Origin: Bombyx mori | Lineage: Eukaryota; Arthropoda; Insecta; Lepidoptera; Bombycidae | Length of the DNA: 64,000 nt | NCBI RefSeq assembly: GCF_030269925.1 | Contig: NC_085131.1 | Span: 14,121,501 to 14,185,500, forward strand | Direction: 5' to 3' | Part shown: positions 45,281 through 57,098 of the stretch, piece after piece | How the letters are laid out: the number at the start of each line of letters is the position of its first letter | How positions within the stretch are numbered: position 1 is the first letter of the stretch | The notes under the pieces: model-generated | What the model saw: only the letters and a program-made list of their open reading frames with translations | The model's database searches: none | What the model was told of the DNA's origin: nothing | Position numbers and translations under genes: made by a program

Positions 45281-45420
45281 TATAATAATAATAATAATAA
45301 TAGCCTTTTTATTCCTAAACATAGGGTTACAAGAGGTCCCTAAGTTCGGTGTGCCTTTTGGCATAGGCCTCCTCCAATTCCTTCCAATGGGTCCTATCCC
45401 TTGCTACTCTCAGCCAGAAT
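45281..45420 (-). mobile_element. LINE 3' end with (TAA)n tail
   Basis: The minus strand reads RDRTHWKELEEAYAKRH and then LRDLL-stop before an (ATT)n run seen at 45281-45302. This is the C-terminal style of RTE-like elements. Confidence 0.6.
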
Positions 45421-46974
45421 GAATACATATTATATATCAAGTTTACCTAGTGTTAGATAGCTGACGAGGTTTATATACTTCTTCTTCATCGTTCCATCAT
45501 TACTGAAGATCGCGACTACACGTATGTAAGTTTTTCTATAGAGATCCGTCTACTGCGAGAAGATACCTCCTGTTGGATGCAGCCTCCAACTGTCCTCTTT
45601 GTAGCGTCCGACCATCTTGTTGGGGTCCTGGCTTTGGCTCGTTTCCCCTCCACTTGAACAAGAATGAGAAGCTTTTCCAGACTAAGCCTTTAAGACCGGG
45701 TTTTCACCCGGGTTATCTTGGCAAACGGAGAGCCTTCTTCTGATGTCACCACACGCACCACATCATGCAACTCATCCAGTACATAGTTCAAGGAAACTGT
45801 TATCAAAGCCATAAAGCCGCATTGAGAAAATTCTGAACTGAGCGTAAGGCTTTTCATAAAAGTAATTGCCAATGCGAAAGCACAACATTACGTTTAAACA
45901 AAAAACTTAGGTTGTCCTCTGAGATTACAAAATATATTAAAAAAAATAATCTAATTTAGATTATTTCTAACACGGTGATGATGAGCTAAAAGTCAACGCA
46001 TGACACCTTAAGCGCCAAATTACATTAATAAAATTAATAAATTATCAGCTGTGCGCCAACTTATGATTTATTTTCATTTGTTTGGATGTATTTGCTAAAT
46101 AAAGTTTTGTTGAACTCACGGCCCACCTGTTTTTAAACGAATTCCAAGAAACCACAATATGAGTCTAGCTTCATACTTAAATAGCAAATTTGTTTAAAAA
46201 CAGTTGAACTCTGACTACGTCCATTCGCCACTCAACGATATTATTCAGTTCATTTTCTTTCTAATATCTCTGTTATGAGGCTCTTCTATCATTGTTTATG
46301 TGAGCAATTTCTTTTTTACTTCATCACTGCTTGTGTACTCATTTCATTTTTAAATGGAAAACATATTAATTTATCTTCATTGTATATAACATACTAGTGC
46401 ACATAACTAATTTAATCAAAAACACGAGTAAGGTGCTGATAGTATTTACTTGATAATTTCCATGTACTATGTATCCATTAAAATAAATATTTAAGCTTAA
46501 TTAAAATTACAGCTGCTGTAATTAAACATTAAATAAACATTACTTCAAATTTCACGGCACCAAAAAAAACCTTTGACATAATGATTCATAATTTAAAAAG
46601 GATAAAATCGCTATCTATCGTCACAAAAGCTCATTTTAATTCAAACAAATTCCTGCAATACACAACCACAAAGTCATAATGAATGTGGAACACAACACAT
46701 AATAAACCACAAGCTTTAGTTTGCAAAGCTGATTTTCGATTAATAAGATACATTACCATCCGTCGTGATGTTTCTGCGGCGAACGCGATAAATGTCCGAA
46801 TCGTCGGATATCCGCGCAGTGGATTCGGATATCGTATTTCTATTTTAATTACCGTATCCGCTTTTCTATGGCGATGTCGGGATTAGCCCTAACAGTTAAA
46901 GGATTTACCTCGTTTATTGTTATTTTAATGTAGTGAAGTTGGATAAAAAAGATAAATGTGTGTGTTTGAAAAAA
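45421..46974. other. 1.5 kb, no supported gene
   Basis: 45540-45720 is GC-richer and may be further LINE sequence. A 67-codon frame at 46683-46886 is unassigned. Confidence 0.25.
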
Positions 46975-47360
46975 AAACATCTTTGGGCTATCATAAGCCT
47001 TTTCACTATTGAAGGCTACAGGACCATGCCCCTTGGGGTGACACGGGTGATGGTATGTTGGCGGATATGCTGCTCTATATCCTGGAGGTTAAGGCTTGTT
47101 ACCAATTACCAGTGGCCAGCCGACCTTCTTACCCAGAGTGTGATGCTTCCACATTCCTAGTGTAATCCTAGTGTGGAAAACCTGGCAATTTGCTGACGCA
47201 TTCTTCGGTCGGCTTACGGACAATCGAGGTGCTTCAATCGACCCCGAAAACTTGCGAGTATTAGGACTAAGGTCGTTTTACTTTCAAGCTGGTGAAAGTG
47301 CTGGCCGAGTACGGCTACTTTGAAAGGTACCTGCATGGAATCAGTACCTTGCTGGAATAA
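46975..47360 (+). pseudogene. decayed R1-clade LINE ORF2 C-terminal piece
   Basis: IEGYRTMPLGVTRVMVCW corresponds to the IRGYRTVSFEAACVLAG region of the R1 copy at 33450. Further on, FTFKLVKVLAEYGYFERYLH matches its FRLVQVLTGHECFGKYL region in another frame. Several frameshifts separate the blocks. Confidence 0.7.
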
Positions 47361-47756
47361 GTTTCTCAACTCTTAATAATCTTAATTAAATGTCCAAATA
47401 AAATCAAGATCAGGTAATCAGGTAAATAGTATACATAATAGCAGTTAATCTAGTCAGTGCCTCTACATATCCACTATGTAGAGTCTGACAGTCACGTATG
47501 GTCGCACTCAACACAATTATGTACGAGATGCGCCATTATTACCGTGACTACACAATAACTATTGAACTAGAGCCTTTGTAGAGACAGTAGATAGACAGTA
47601 GATCGCTCTATGTAGTAGCTTTTACGTTTGTTATAGCGATTTGCGTTTCGAATGATAGAAATACTTGAATATTTTTCTCAGTTTTGTGGAATTGTATTTT
47701 GAATATAGGTAAGTAGCACATCGGCCAGGTATCCGTTACTGGGTTTATTTATGTAG
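47361..47756. other. spacer without recognised feature
   Basis: No feature is recognised. Confidence 0.3.
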
Positions 47757-47975
47757 AAAAAAAACGTGAGGTTGCGGTCCACACGGTTTTCATTAACCAC
47801 CGGGGCCCACCAAGCAACTTAGCCTATAGACACTACCTACTGAGTTTCTCACCGGATCTTCTCAGTGGGTCGCGATTTCGATATGGTGGTAGACTCATCG
47901 AAGCACTACTCTTGCTAGAGTAAATGTTAGCAAGTCCTCCCAGATTGAGCCCGTGAGCTCACCTGCCAAATCGCG
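47757..47975 (+). mobile_element. LINE family E, 3' UTR without tail
   Basis: CTGAGTTTCTCACCGGATCT to GAGCCCGTGAGCTCACCTGC in plus orientation. Confidence 0.7.
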
Positions 47976-48004
47976 CTTAGTTGGAATACCCTCTTGTGTT
48001 ACGA

Positions 48005-48290
48005 AAGATTAGGTAGAGTTCAACCATACTACGTGGAGCCACTGCGTTCATCCACAGTGCGTTTCCAGAGATATTTTTTGCCACGTACCATCCGGCTTTG
48101 GAATGAACTTCCTTCTATGGTGTCTCCCAAGCGCAATGACATATACTTCTTCAAACGAGGCTTAAGGAGAGCACTTAACGGTAGGCAGCAGCTTGGCTCT
48201 GCCCCTGGCATTACCTAAGTATATGAGCAATGGTAACCACTCACCATCAGGTAGGCCGTGTACTCGTCTGTCTACAAGAGCAATAAAAAA
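48005..48290 (+). mobile_element. LINE family D, C-terminal codons plus 3' tail
   Basis: The frame is open from 47994 to 48218 and ends VQPYYVEPLRSSTVRFQRYF ... FFKRGLRRALNGRQQLGS, the conserved C-terminus of the D reverse transcriptase. The 3' UTR and a short A-run follow. Confidence 0.8.
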
Positions 48291-48689
48291 GGACTCCGAC
48301 CTTGTGTTACAAGACGGCTCGCGCTACATAATTACGTTTAGATAAGCTCTCCTTCTGAACGAACTAATCAATCATAAAGTATCACGCCTCATTCAATTAA
48401 CCAAATAAGCAGTTTGTCAATTGAAACATCGTTATTACAACATTATCATGAATAGGATCAATAACTTATCTATAGTTCCCCGAATAAGCTACGGAACGCG
48501 GATTGAGGCCGCGCGCCCTGAACCATGAAATTACCTCATTCGGCACATCAAATAAATATTACATTAATTTCACCGCAGTTTTGTTCACAGACTTGTCGAA
48601 CTTACTCAAGTACTTTGAGTTTCCCGTCAGTATAACTTTTAAATATTCTTTTTCGCCAATGCTGACTCAATAACCTATTTTTTTGGACC
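48291..48689. other. spacer without recognised feature
   Basis: AT-rich; nothing recognised. Confidence 0.3.
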
Positions 48690-48900
48690 AGAGCCGGATC
48701 TTGTACAAGATCCCCGCGCCGGGGGCTATGCTGGTAATGTGGACGACTACCTAATCAACCTTACAAACAATCCCCTTTACATTCTCGTCAGAATGTTCGA
48801 GTCTCGCCCGAGACAAGACCAGGCAGGGATAGAAGAGTAATTCCAGGGCTGGAAATCCCACAAACGATCTCTATGTCTGCGTTTTACACTATGAATAATC
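48690..48900. repeat. dispersed Bombyx-type repeat with 18-bp palindrome
   Basis: GGATCTTGTACAAGATCC at 48696-48713 is a perfect palindrome. The following CGCGCCGGGGGCTATGCTGG and AATCCCACAAACGATCTC look familiar from Bombyx dispersed repeats, but I cannot name the family. Confidence 0.4.
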
Positions 48901-49607
48901 GAGTTCAAGAAGTAACAAGAAATACTACAGCAGTTACAACCGATATGATGCTAAAATGGAGAAGGGACTACCTCACATAATTTCCCTTTGCACATTTCCA
49001 TCTGTGTGATTAAATCATGTGGGTTCATATGATGCAATCACACAAATAACCAAAAACTGTCCTCTGAACCAAAGCTTCTAAACACCACATCAATAGTCCT
49101 ATTGTGTCTTAAAATACGTGATTGAGATAAGCGTGTGGCTACTTCCTGATTTTTATAAGAACACTAACTGAAGAAAATATGGTAACGAATTAAATATTAC
49201 AGCATTATACAGGTACTGAGTATAAGTTCCGAATGATCTAAGGAGTTGCTGTTACAGCTGATCAAAGCTGTTTTTGCTCAAAGCATTTTCCTCGTCGATA
49301 AGAACTTTCATCTCGAATGTTTGAAGACAAATTAAACGAGATGAGATTGCAGTAAATATGTTATTATACTCCGTTCCATCTTGCGCAATTAATTCAGGAG
49401 ATCCATTAGTGATGCTTTGTTTAATGTTAAGGTTTCGTTCCTGGAATTACGCTTGCATTTGTAAAAGTTGAAAAGGCCACTGTGAGCGTTGTCTATTTCG
49501 ATTTTTATATTCATCATTATAGATGGCAGCTTCAACGTGACTATACCATTAAACAAAGCCTCTGTAGTATTCTAAAATTACTGGCTACGAGCACTGTTGA
49601 ACTGCGA
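48901..49607. other. spacer without recognised feature
   Basis: Nothing recognised. Confidence 0.3.
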
Positions 49608-49745
49608 AGCACGACTCTTGCTAGAGTTCGTGTTAGCAACGTCGTCAGGTTTGAGCCCCGCGAGCTCACCTATATGTTGGGGCGAAGCTGAAATAGCCTC
49701 TTAAGGCTATCAGCATAGGTAGGAAAAAAAAAGAAAAAAAAAAAG
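49608..49745 (+). mobile_element. LINE family E, 3' tail with poly(A)
   Basis: GCACGACTCTTGCTAGAGTT to CTATCAGCATAGGTAGG followed by an A-rich run with two G interruptions. Confidence 0.8.
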
Positions 49746-50819
49746 AACATGACAGAGGATCTAAATACCTTAAAAAATTATAACTACAAATATACTTATG
49801 TACATAATATCATGTGCATAGACTCTAATCTACATAAATTAAATTTTGAATTATATACACTAATAAAAAAATCAGATTAAGACTCATATTTTCTTAAATG
49901 ATTTTTTATAACGCAAGTAAGAGTACCTTGGCCTCAAATTGGCATTACATGAGCAATTTGTTATTACCTTGTTAAAAATGTATACAAGTCGTAATCTCAA
50001 GTGTCGGAACTATCTCTTAACCTTATTATATTTTAAGACTTGTCTAAGCAGGCACTTGTTTGTATTACAGCTAATGCCTACATTGTAACAAACACATCTT
50101 CATTGATGTTACATGAAAATTTAATTTGGTGTATGTATTATCTTTTATATTCCCTTACTAAGATGAATTTAGCTTAAAGTGATACAAACATTTGTTAAAA
50201 GTGAAATAATAATCTTTATTGAACAAAGTACAATTTTTTGATCGTGATCTTAATATTTTGTTTTTGATGATTCTATATGATCGTAATGAGCTTGATTCTA
50301 GGAAGTATCTGCTAATGATACTCATGGTTCCCTGTTGATTGATCACAGGAAATGCTTCCTGTAAGTTGTTTTTGTTTTATTTTTACGACAATTAATAGTT
50401 TACGGCTCAATTAGCGTTATGCCTATAAAAATTTAGGAAATAATAGCTAAAATAGATAGAATAATGCATCGTTAACCAAAGAAAAGAAATATAATACTTA
50501 ATCGATAAATTGTGTTAATTTGTTTATTGTTTTTGTTACTTCAAGCTAATAATTTGATTTACTGTAAATAATTTTGTATGTAGATATACATCTGTAGTAA
50601 AATTTTAGATGTGACACGATAGATTGTTGTTAGTGACAAGGCTTTTTTCAAACATATTAAAGTCTGAATGAACCAATCAATCAATCGTTATATTGACTAA
50701 AGAAATACATGCTCTTTACATAAGGTTATCGGACTGCATAGAGATGACAAAATGAATGCATGCAATCTTAAAACGTGAATTTGATGTCTCAAAGGTTATA
50801 ACTGTAACTGGTGGTATCC
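49746..50819. other. 1.1 kb very AT-rich spacer
   Basis: No feature is recognised. Confidence 0.3.
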
Positions 50820-51056
50820 ACTGGTGGTAGGACCTCTTGTGAGTCCGCACGGGTAGGTACCACCACCCTGCCTATATCTGCCGTGAAGCAGTAATGCGTT
50901 TCGGTTTGAAGGGTGGGGCAGCCGCTGTAATTATACTGAGACCTTAGAACTTATCTCAAGGTGGGTGGCACATTTACGTTGTAGATGTCTGTGGGTTCCA
51001 GTAATCACTTAACACCAGGTGGGATGTGAGCTCGTCCACCCGTCTAAGCAATAAAA
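50820..51056 (+). mobile_element. Bm1: Bm1-type SINE, headless
   Basis: Complete from CTGGTGGTAGGACC to TCTAAGCAATAAAA. Little divergence. Confidence 0.9.
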
Positions 51057-51659
51057 CCGTCTAAAAAATAAAAAATTATAGCGGTTATGCTTTCAAACCG
51101 GAATGGAGATAGCTTTATGATAAAACAGACAGAGTGCTCGTTGAAGTAACTTCAAAAGAAGTCCAAGTTCAGTTATCTCTATAGCGAAGTTATATTTTTT
51201 TAATTTGTTCCTTACAAAAAGTACGGTATGCATTCGTTCGCAACAAGAAGTCGTAACTCTGAAATTTAAATATGAAATACGTCATACGTAGCTATGGCTG
51301 CCAAGTTTGTGCTGGGCCATAAAAACTTAACGGTTCGCTTATAAATTAATTAACTATATATCTTTCGATTAATTCGCTGTCGCGGCGCATGCCTGCCTTT
51401 TGACTTTTAACTTACACCACTACCACCAAATATTATATAAGAATAGAGTATGCGACCATTAAAGAAATCATGAAGATATTTTTACATTTTTGCATTCAAT
51501 GTACAGATTCTGTAAATTATCCGATAAAACTTCTTTGCTGGAGAACTAGAATGCCTGGAACGGCAAAAATATTTGCAATCTCTTTGGTCATAGCTTCCCT
51601 TCTGTATACAATAATAGTCTTCCACCCTCCTCAGCCCCTCATGTTGCAAAATCTATATA
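51057..51659. other. spacer without recognised feature
   Basis: A 66-codon frame at 51470-51670 has no support. Confidence 0.3.
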
Positions 51660-51950
51660 GGTATATATAAAAACGTTTTGCTGTTCGTTAGTCTCGCTAA
51701 AACTCGAGAATGGCTGGACCGATTTTGCTAAATTTTGGCCTTGAATTATTTGTTAAAGTCCAGAGAAGGTTTAAAAGGTAGATAAATATGAAAATGCTTG
51801 GAATTGAATAAAAATAACAATTTTGCTTTTCCTTTGATCTGTCCCCCGTCGGACGGATTCCGTTTGTTTGTTTTAAGTTTATTTTATACAAAAGTTTAAA
51901 TCTTTTATTTATCGATTAATGCACTACGAAGTCTGCTGAGTCAGCTAGTT
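51660..51950 (+). repeat. lepidopteran dispersed repeat ending CTAGT
   Basis: CTCGAGAATGGCTGGACCGA, GTCCAGAGAAGGTTTAAAAG, TGTCCCCCGTCGGACGGATT and the end GAGTCAGCTAGT are the standard blocks of a widespread lepidopteran repeat, probably Helitron-like. Confidence 0.55.
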
Positions 51951-52037
51951 ATTTAATAATTATTTGACGATTATTCAATTTGATGACGTACATGTACTTA
52001 AAGCATTAAAAAACTTGCTCCGAGTTAGGGAGCTGGG

Positions 52038-52388
52038 TTGGATGGCCTTCCTGCAGTATTTGTTTCTAGATGTGCTACGGTGCTTGCTCATCCGTTGCGT
52101 CTTACATACAAGAGATCGTTAAGAACCGGTGTTTTCCCAAGCGATTGGAAGCTGGCGTTGATTGTTCGGACGGCCCGAAGAAACTTACCAAGAGCTACCG
52201 ACCTATTTCTATTCTTACTGTATTTGCAAAGACGTTTGAGCAAGTTCTCCATTCCGTTTATCAAAAATCTAACTAGTAATCATAAATATAGTTTATCAAA
52301 TTCTAGATCTACGTCAACAAACTTAATATCTTTTATTAACGCAATTTCTGTTGAGGTCGACAGGCGCTCGGCTGTTGATGCTGTGTAT
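52038..52388 (+). pseudogene. LINE reverse transcriptase, 5' part, decayed
   Basis: DGLPAVFVSRCATVLAHPL, then after a frameshift KSYRPISILTVFAKTFEQV, and RSTSTNLISFINAISVEVD form the N-terminal reverse transcriptase blocks of a jockey/CR1-type LINE. It is continued by 52879-53165 after an insertion and may be the same kind of element as family D. Confidence 0.8.
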
Positions 52389-52878
52389 AAAGCAAATATG
52401 GTAGGCGTAGAAAGGGTGCACAGTTTACGTTACATTCACTTAAGTTAATTAGAAGGAGGAAGTTAGACAAAGTTCACCTATCAACAGTAGAACGGAAATT
52501 GGAGGACAGATCACAAAACAGCCAAGCACAGGAAAAGGAAACAAATTTACAAACTTAAACTTTAAGCTAAACTTAAACGTTAAGCTAAACTATTCGCAAG
52601 CACTAGGAGGCTGGTTAGCAGGTCAGGACGACAAGCATCCGATGGTAAGACAGGTTACGGGCTTGTGGCCGCCCGATCGATGATAAGACGCAGGTGATGT
52701 GCGCGCGCGCAGGGGCCACCCGTAGCGATTACGCACGGTGCGTCATTACTAACTATATATAAAGGATGTTTGTCACAAAAACAGACAATATTAAAAATCA
52801 ATATAATTTCTAATATCAATGTATAAAATTTTATACATCGATATTAGGGTTATCTGTGTAGCTATGTAGTTACACTAC
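52389..52878. mobile_element. unidentified ~490-bp insertion in the LINE
   Basis: The LINE reads ...GCTGTGTATA on the left and TATACATTGATTTTAGC on the right, so the insert is flanked by TATA. It holds a GC-rich block (52660-52740), a TATA-box-like TATATATAAAGG (52752-52763) and a 34-bp palindrome at 52812-52845. It could be a solo LTR or a DNA element; no termini were recognised. Confidence 0.5.
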
Positions 52879-53165
52879 ATATACATTGATTTTAGCAAAA
52901 CGCTTGATTGCGAGAATCACAGAATCCTTTTGCAGAAGCTTTCTGACAACAGCATTGCTGAGCCATTGCTGAGATGGTGTTCATCGTATCTCTCAGCCCG
53001 GCAGTCAATGGTCGTAGCGTCAGGTTTCTTTTTTGACCCTTTCTCGACACCCTCCGGTGTGCCACAAGGATCATATCTCGGTCCTCTGTTTTTTAATATA
53101 TTTACTAACGACAATGACCGCCTGGTTTCATGGTACTTAGAACTTACTATAATTACACAATAAAC
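52879..53165 (+). pseudogene. LINE reverse transcriptase, continuation
   Basis: YIDFSKTLDCENHRILLQKL contains the first catalytic Asp block. Then come EPLLRWCSSYLSARQ and SGVPQGSYLGPLFFNIFTND. The sequence breaks off before the FADD motif. Confidence 0.8.
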
Positions 53166-53532
53166 CATAGTATAATAAAAAGGTCGACAGTATTAGGGAT
53201 ATCGGTGCGGAAGTCGAGAGAAGAGAGTCGGAGAGAATTGAGATTTCACATCTAGTCAAAAAAAATTACTTTTACTTACTCTTTACATTAACTTACTTTA
53301 ATGTGGCGACGAGGTCTATAAGGATCGGTCTCTAGTAGTATAGATAAAAACATTTAAAAAACGAAGAAAATACATATTACCAATTCATGGTTCCGGTAGT
53401 AAGCAGTGATGTTTGAACGTATCGATTTTACATGTCGATGCTAACAGTGAGTACATTCTTCATAAAATCACGATGACTACTTTGGACATAATATATGTCA
53501 GTATTAATGAATAGAATAGCAACATAGCAAAA
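53166..53532. other. spacer without recognised feature
   Basis: A purine-rich block at 53205-53240; no gene seen. Confidence 0.3.
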
Positions 53533-53751
53533 TCAGTCTCGCTCATAAACTCTCGGATTTAGTGGCTCCAATCCATTTACCTCGTAAAATATAGCACCTG
53601 CAGTGCTATTCCGCGCGGCTGGTTGAATATTGATGCAAATCTCGGCCTCGCATTGACACTCACCGCGTACGCGATATGTTGGCGGTAGATATGTACATAT
53701 GATATGGTAAAACACTGATGGGTCAAAGATGGAAAGATAAAATACTGAATT
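53533..53751 (-). CDS. unassigned protein-like ORF, Cys-containing
   Basis: The minus frame is open for 72 codons to a TGA at 53533. It has no clear ATG. It contains four cysteines in GECQCEAEICINIQP and its neighbourhood, and ends EVNGLEPLNPRVYERD. The composition is GC-richer and more balanced than the surrounding DNA. No repeat covers it and I recognise no family. It may be an exon or a remnant. Confidence 0.3.
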   Translation of the reverse strand, partial: NSVFYLSIFDPSVFYHIICTYLPPTYRVRGECQCEAEICINIQPAARNSTAGAIFYEVNGLEPLNPRVYERD

Positions 53752-53948
53752 TCCATCCTATGAATGGAAATTTAAAATATTTTATGTAATTACCTACTCC
53801 TTCCCCACAAAAATATACGCCATTACCTCTATTCTCATTATATTTCATTATTATTCTCTCTGCGTATCATAAGCCCGCTTGGGTAACACTTAATTCTGCC
53901 GCATAGCATTTATGTTTGGTTTGAACTGTAGAATACTCGTAACACCAT

Positions 53949-54063
53949 AACGGTAGGCAGCGGCTTGGCTCTGTCTCTGGCATTGCTGAAGTCCATGGGC
54001 GACGGTAACCATTCACCATCAGATAGGCCGGATGCTCGTCTTCATAAAAGGGCAAAAAAAAAA
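53949..54063 (+). mobile_element. LINE family D, 3' tail only
   Basis: CGGTAGGCAGCGGCTTGGCT to AAAAGGGCAAAAAAAAAA. Confidence 0.85.
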
Positions 54064-54178
54064 CTATATTGTTGAGACCCTCACCTAGTGTCCCAAGGCC
54101 TGTACTTGGTTGGTCCAAGTTTGGCCGTAAAAAGCACTTTGTTAATGAAGCTGATACTTAATTCTCTTTGATCAATGT

Positions 54179-54394
54179 TCAACTTGTATTGTAGCGCGTG
54201 AGATAGAAACCACATTGTCTCAAAGCTCTATTATCAAGCACAGTTTTCGCACCATAGTGTAGTACATGAACAGTAGTATTAAGGGTATTTCGACGGTAGT
54301 ACGTTAGCCCCAATACAAAAATCCACTCATTTGTATTTATTGATAAATTCATTTGTAGCTTCATTAAACATCCAAACCCGGGAAAGTACATCAC
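54179..54394 (-). CDS. unassigned protein-like ORF, 71 codons
   Basis: The frame starts MMYFPGFGCLMKLQMN, contains WIFVLGLTYYRRNTLNTTV and ends LRQCGFYLTRYNTS. No repeat overlaps it. No family is recognised, and chance cannot be excluded. Confidence 0.2.
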   Translation of the reverse strand: MMYFPGFGCLMKLQMNLSINTNEWIFVLGLTYYRRNTLNTTVHVLHYGAKTVLDNRALRQCGFYLTRYNTS

Positions 54395-54677
54395 GAAATA
54401 TCATACCAACTCAATTCCAATCTAATAATTTATTCCAGATTAGCTAAAGAAATACATGTGCCTGTATTGGAGTGATGTATGCAAAATAAAAGAGAACTGT
54501 TCAAGTCGACAATTCGTATAATACCGTCATAATTTAGAGTATGCAGTTACAAATATAAGGTTAGACGAGCTGCACACTACATGTCCAATATCAACAGTCT
54601 TGCTTCAGTAACAAAAAGAACCACAGTGTATTGCAATACCCCACATTATTTTACCACTAAACCTCCTGTACGCATGT

Positions 54678-55560
54678 CTTTTTTTATGATTGAAAGATTA
54701 CTGGTGGCCCGGAGGCCTTTCCAGCTTCACCAGGACAGGTGGGCGAGCAAAGACTCAGCCCGGAGGGGTGGGATTTGCTAACGACTGCCCGAGCGCCTCC
54801 GAAGGAGACCTAACAACTCAAGAGCAATTGCTTCGCGAATGAATCTACTACCGGATCGGAATCGCGACCCACTGAGAAGATCCGGTGAGAAACTCAGCGG
54901 GTTGATGCATGGGTTAGGTTGCACGTCGACCTCTTTGTCGAGTTCGACGAGTACGGTTACCGGGGTTCCTCAGCCTGCTCCTAGTGTTAGAGCTGAAGGT
55001 ATCTAATGTAAGAGTTATTGGATCTGATGGATCGGTAAGGACGTGTCTAGGGCGACGACGGTGACTTGCTCCTGCGTGATCGGGATTCGGGGAGTAATCA
55101 CCGGCGGCAACGATAAGGCGATTGTCATGACGCATAGCCTTATCGAAGTAACGTTCCAACACTAACTTCATGTGTTTGCGGATCGATTCGAGGCCCAGGT
55201 CGTCGTGTAGGTCGACGATCCTCACGAACCATGGAGCCCCGACGGCTAACCTGCAAAAGCGGGATTGTAGGGATTGGAGGGTGTCTATGTGTGTGCGGGC
55301 CGCGTGGGCGAACACCGCACTCGCGTAAGTCATGACGGACTTTATGCAAGTTTTGTAAAGTGTCACCTTGTTCCGAAGGGACATTTTACTCCGCTTACAG
55401 ATCATGGGATACAGTCTGCCGAGAATAAATGCGGTCACGGACTGTTTTATATGTGGGCGGAATGTCATGGATGCATCCAGGGTGACTCCCTGGTACTTGA
55501 CCTTCCTGGCCCAGGGTATAGGTTGGCCGAAGAGGATGATCGGGAGAAAATAAGCGGTGA
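54678..55560 (-). mobile_element. jockey-like LINE, 5'-truncated, 8-bp target duplication
   Basis: The A-tail appears as T's at 54679-54685 and the truncated 5' end is at 55560. ACGCATGT flanks it exactly (54670-54677 and 55561-55568). Confidence 0.9.
54914..55559 (-). CDS. jockey-like LINE ORF2, C-terminal region
   Basis: The frame is open from the truncation (TAYFLPIILFGQPIPWARK) to the stop at 54914, about 214 codons. It contains VKYQGVTLDASMTF, KMSLRNKVTLYKTCIKSVM, TYASAVFAHAARTHIDTLQ, RFCRLAVGAPWFVRIVDLHD and a basic ending RNPGNRTRRTRQRGRRAT. This is the region after the reverse transcriptase catalytic site in jockey-type elements, probably the thumb and nucleic-acid contacts. No stop interrupts it, so the copy is probably young. 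The catalytic domains are absent. Confidence 0.85.
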
Positions 55561-55729
55561 ACGCATGTATTTAATTCATATAATGTATAAATACGGAATT
55601 TTGTGAGCCCATTAGTCTGTTTCGTATCCTTCAAACTGCTACTGAATCAGTATGGATAGTTTTTATGCAATAAATACTTAGATGTAATGATTAAGCATGG
55701 AAAGCGATGACTTCTTTGCAATGGGTGGG

Positions 55730-55976
55730 TTTTTTTTTATTGAATTAGATGGGTGGACGAGCTCACAGCCCACCTGGTGTTAAGTGGTTACTGGAGCCCA
55801 TAGACATCTACAACGTAAATGCGCCGCCCACCTTGAGATATAAGTTCTAAGATCTCAGTATAGTTACAACGGCTGCCCCACCCTTCAAACCGAAACGCAT
55901 TACTGCTTCACGGCAGAAACAGGCAGGGCGGTGGTACCCACCCGCGCGGACTCACAAAAGGTCCTACCACTAGTAA
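55730..55976 (-). mobile_element. Bm1: Bm1-type SINE, headless
   Basis: Poly(T) at 55730; ends at CCTACCACTAGTAA. Confidence 0.9.
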
Positions 55977-56367
55977 GGGTTGAGGATTTCTGTTCGATAG
56001 CTCAGTAAAATAAAGGTTTTGTTCTTGAGGTTTTATTGTTAAGTGGACTGTATATAAAGTTTTAATGCAATATTAGCCGCGTGCGATTCTATATCGTTCC
56101 AGTAGTGTTCTGTCTCGCTGTGTGTGTTCGGTCCTCGCCGCTCGAGTCGTCGATGCCGTGGTGGTGGTTGGACCCCCCCGCAGACCTCGTAGTCCCCGCT
56201 CGTATGTGAAGTACTGGCGCAGACAATTTCCTTACATATTTTAAGGAAATCAACGAGTGAGTTTATCCTTAGAGTACTGCTTACTCTGTAACTGTATACA
56301 CCAAGCAAGGTGCACATTACTAATGGTTGGCTCCAATAGACTTGTCTAGTCAAGCTTTAACATTGTA
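55977..56367 (-). mobile_element. possible solo LTR or retroelement end
   Basis: On the minus strand the segment starts AATGTTAAAGCTTGAC, has a GC-rich centre, an AATAAAA signal near 56037 and ends ATCCTCAACCC. GTAA is present at both edges (55973-55976 and 56368-56371). A 104-codon frame at 56039-56353 runs through it. The layout suggests an LTR, but the TG...CA ends are not convincing. Confidence 0.35.
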
Positions 56368-56371
56368 ACGT

Positions 56372-57098
56372 GCTATTATTACAATGACATTGTCAAAGTT
56401 TTACTTAAGCTTTAAAGCCACGAGCTGAAAGCCATCTAAGTTTGTAAACTAAGATTGCGGGCTTAATATAACAATTATACTTTTTTTAGTTGTTGGAACA
56501 ACCCCGTTGCATGCATAGTTGACTGACTTGGTGAACGAACCGCTCTATGCTTTGATCCTTAGGGATCTTGTGTCAAGCTCCTTTATTCTTCTGTCCCAAA
56601 CACCGTTCAGGTATATTTTACAATAGGATTGCGTGATAGAACTCTTTACATAACCCGATTGAAGTGACTATTATATAAATGTCAGATTTTGGTCCTTCCA
56701 AAGCCTTCAGTTGTGTCTGCGGGATTCAAACACCAGTACATTCACATCGCACGAGAGGAGTACACCAGCCGTCTTATCGCTGTTACAATTTTTTATCAAA
56801 TCAACATTAAGACGATTCAAGACGGCAACGTGACAGGAATAAAATTCATCCAACTCAGCCTCTGTCTACTCGACTACACAAAACACGAAAATTCCCGGTT
56901 CGTGAAGAGAAACGCTTTTTTATAAGCTATTTATCTTAACGTGCTCTTTTCAATAACAGCTGCTACTAAACGTGCTTCCACTGTGAAGAAAGAATATAAT
57001 TTAATAAACATCTATAAATTATAATTTGTGCAATTAGCATACTTTTTTTTTGCAAGTTACAAGTTTTTCTTTTGTCTAATATTATACAATGATGTCTT
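56372..57098. other. spacer without recognised feature
   Basis: A 78-codon frame at 56689-56925 overlaps a faint SINE-head-like block (GGGATTCAAACACCAG near 56720). Confidence 0.3.
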
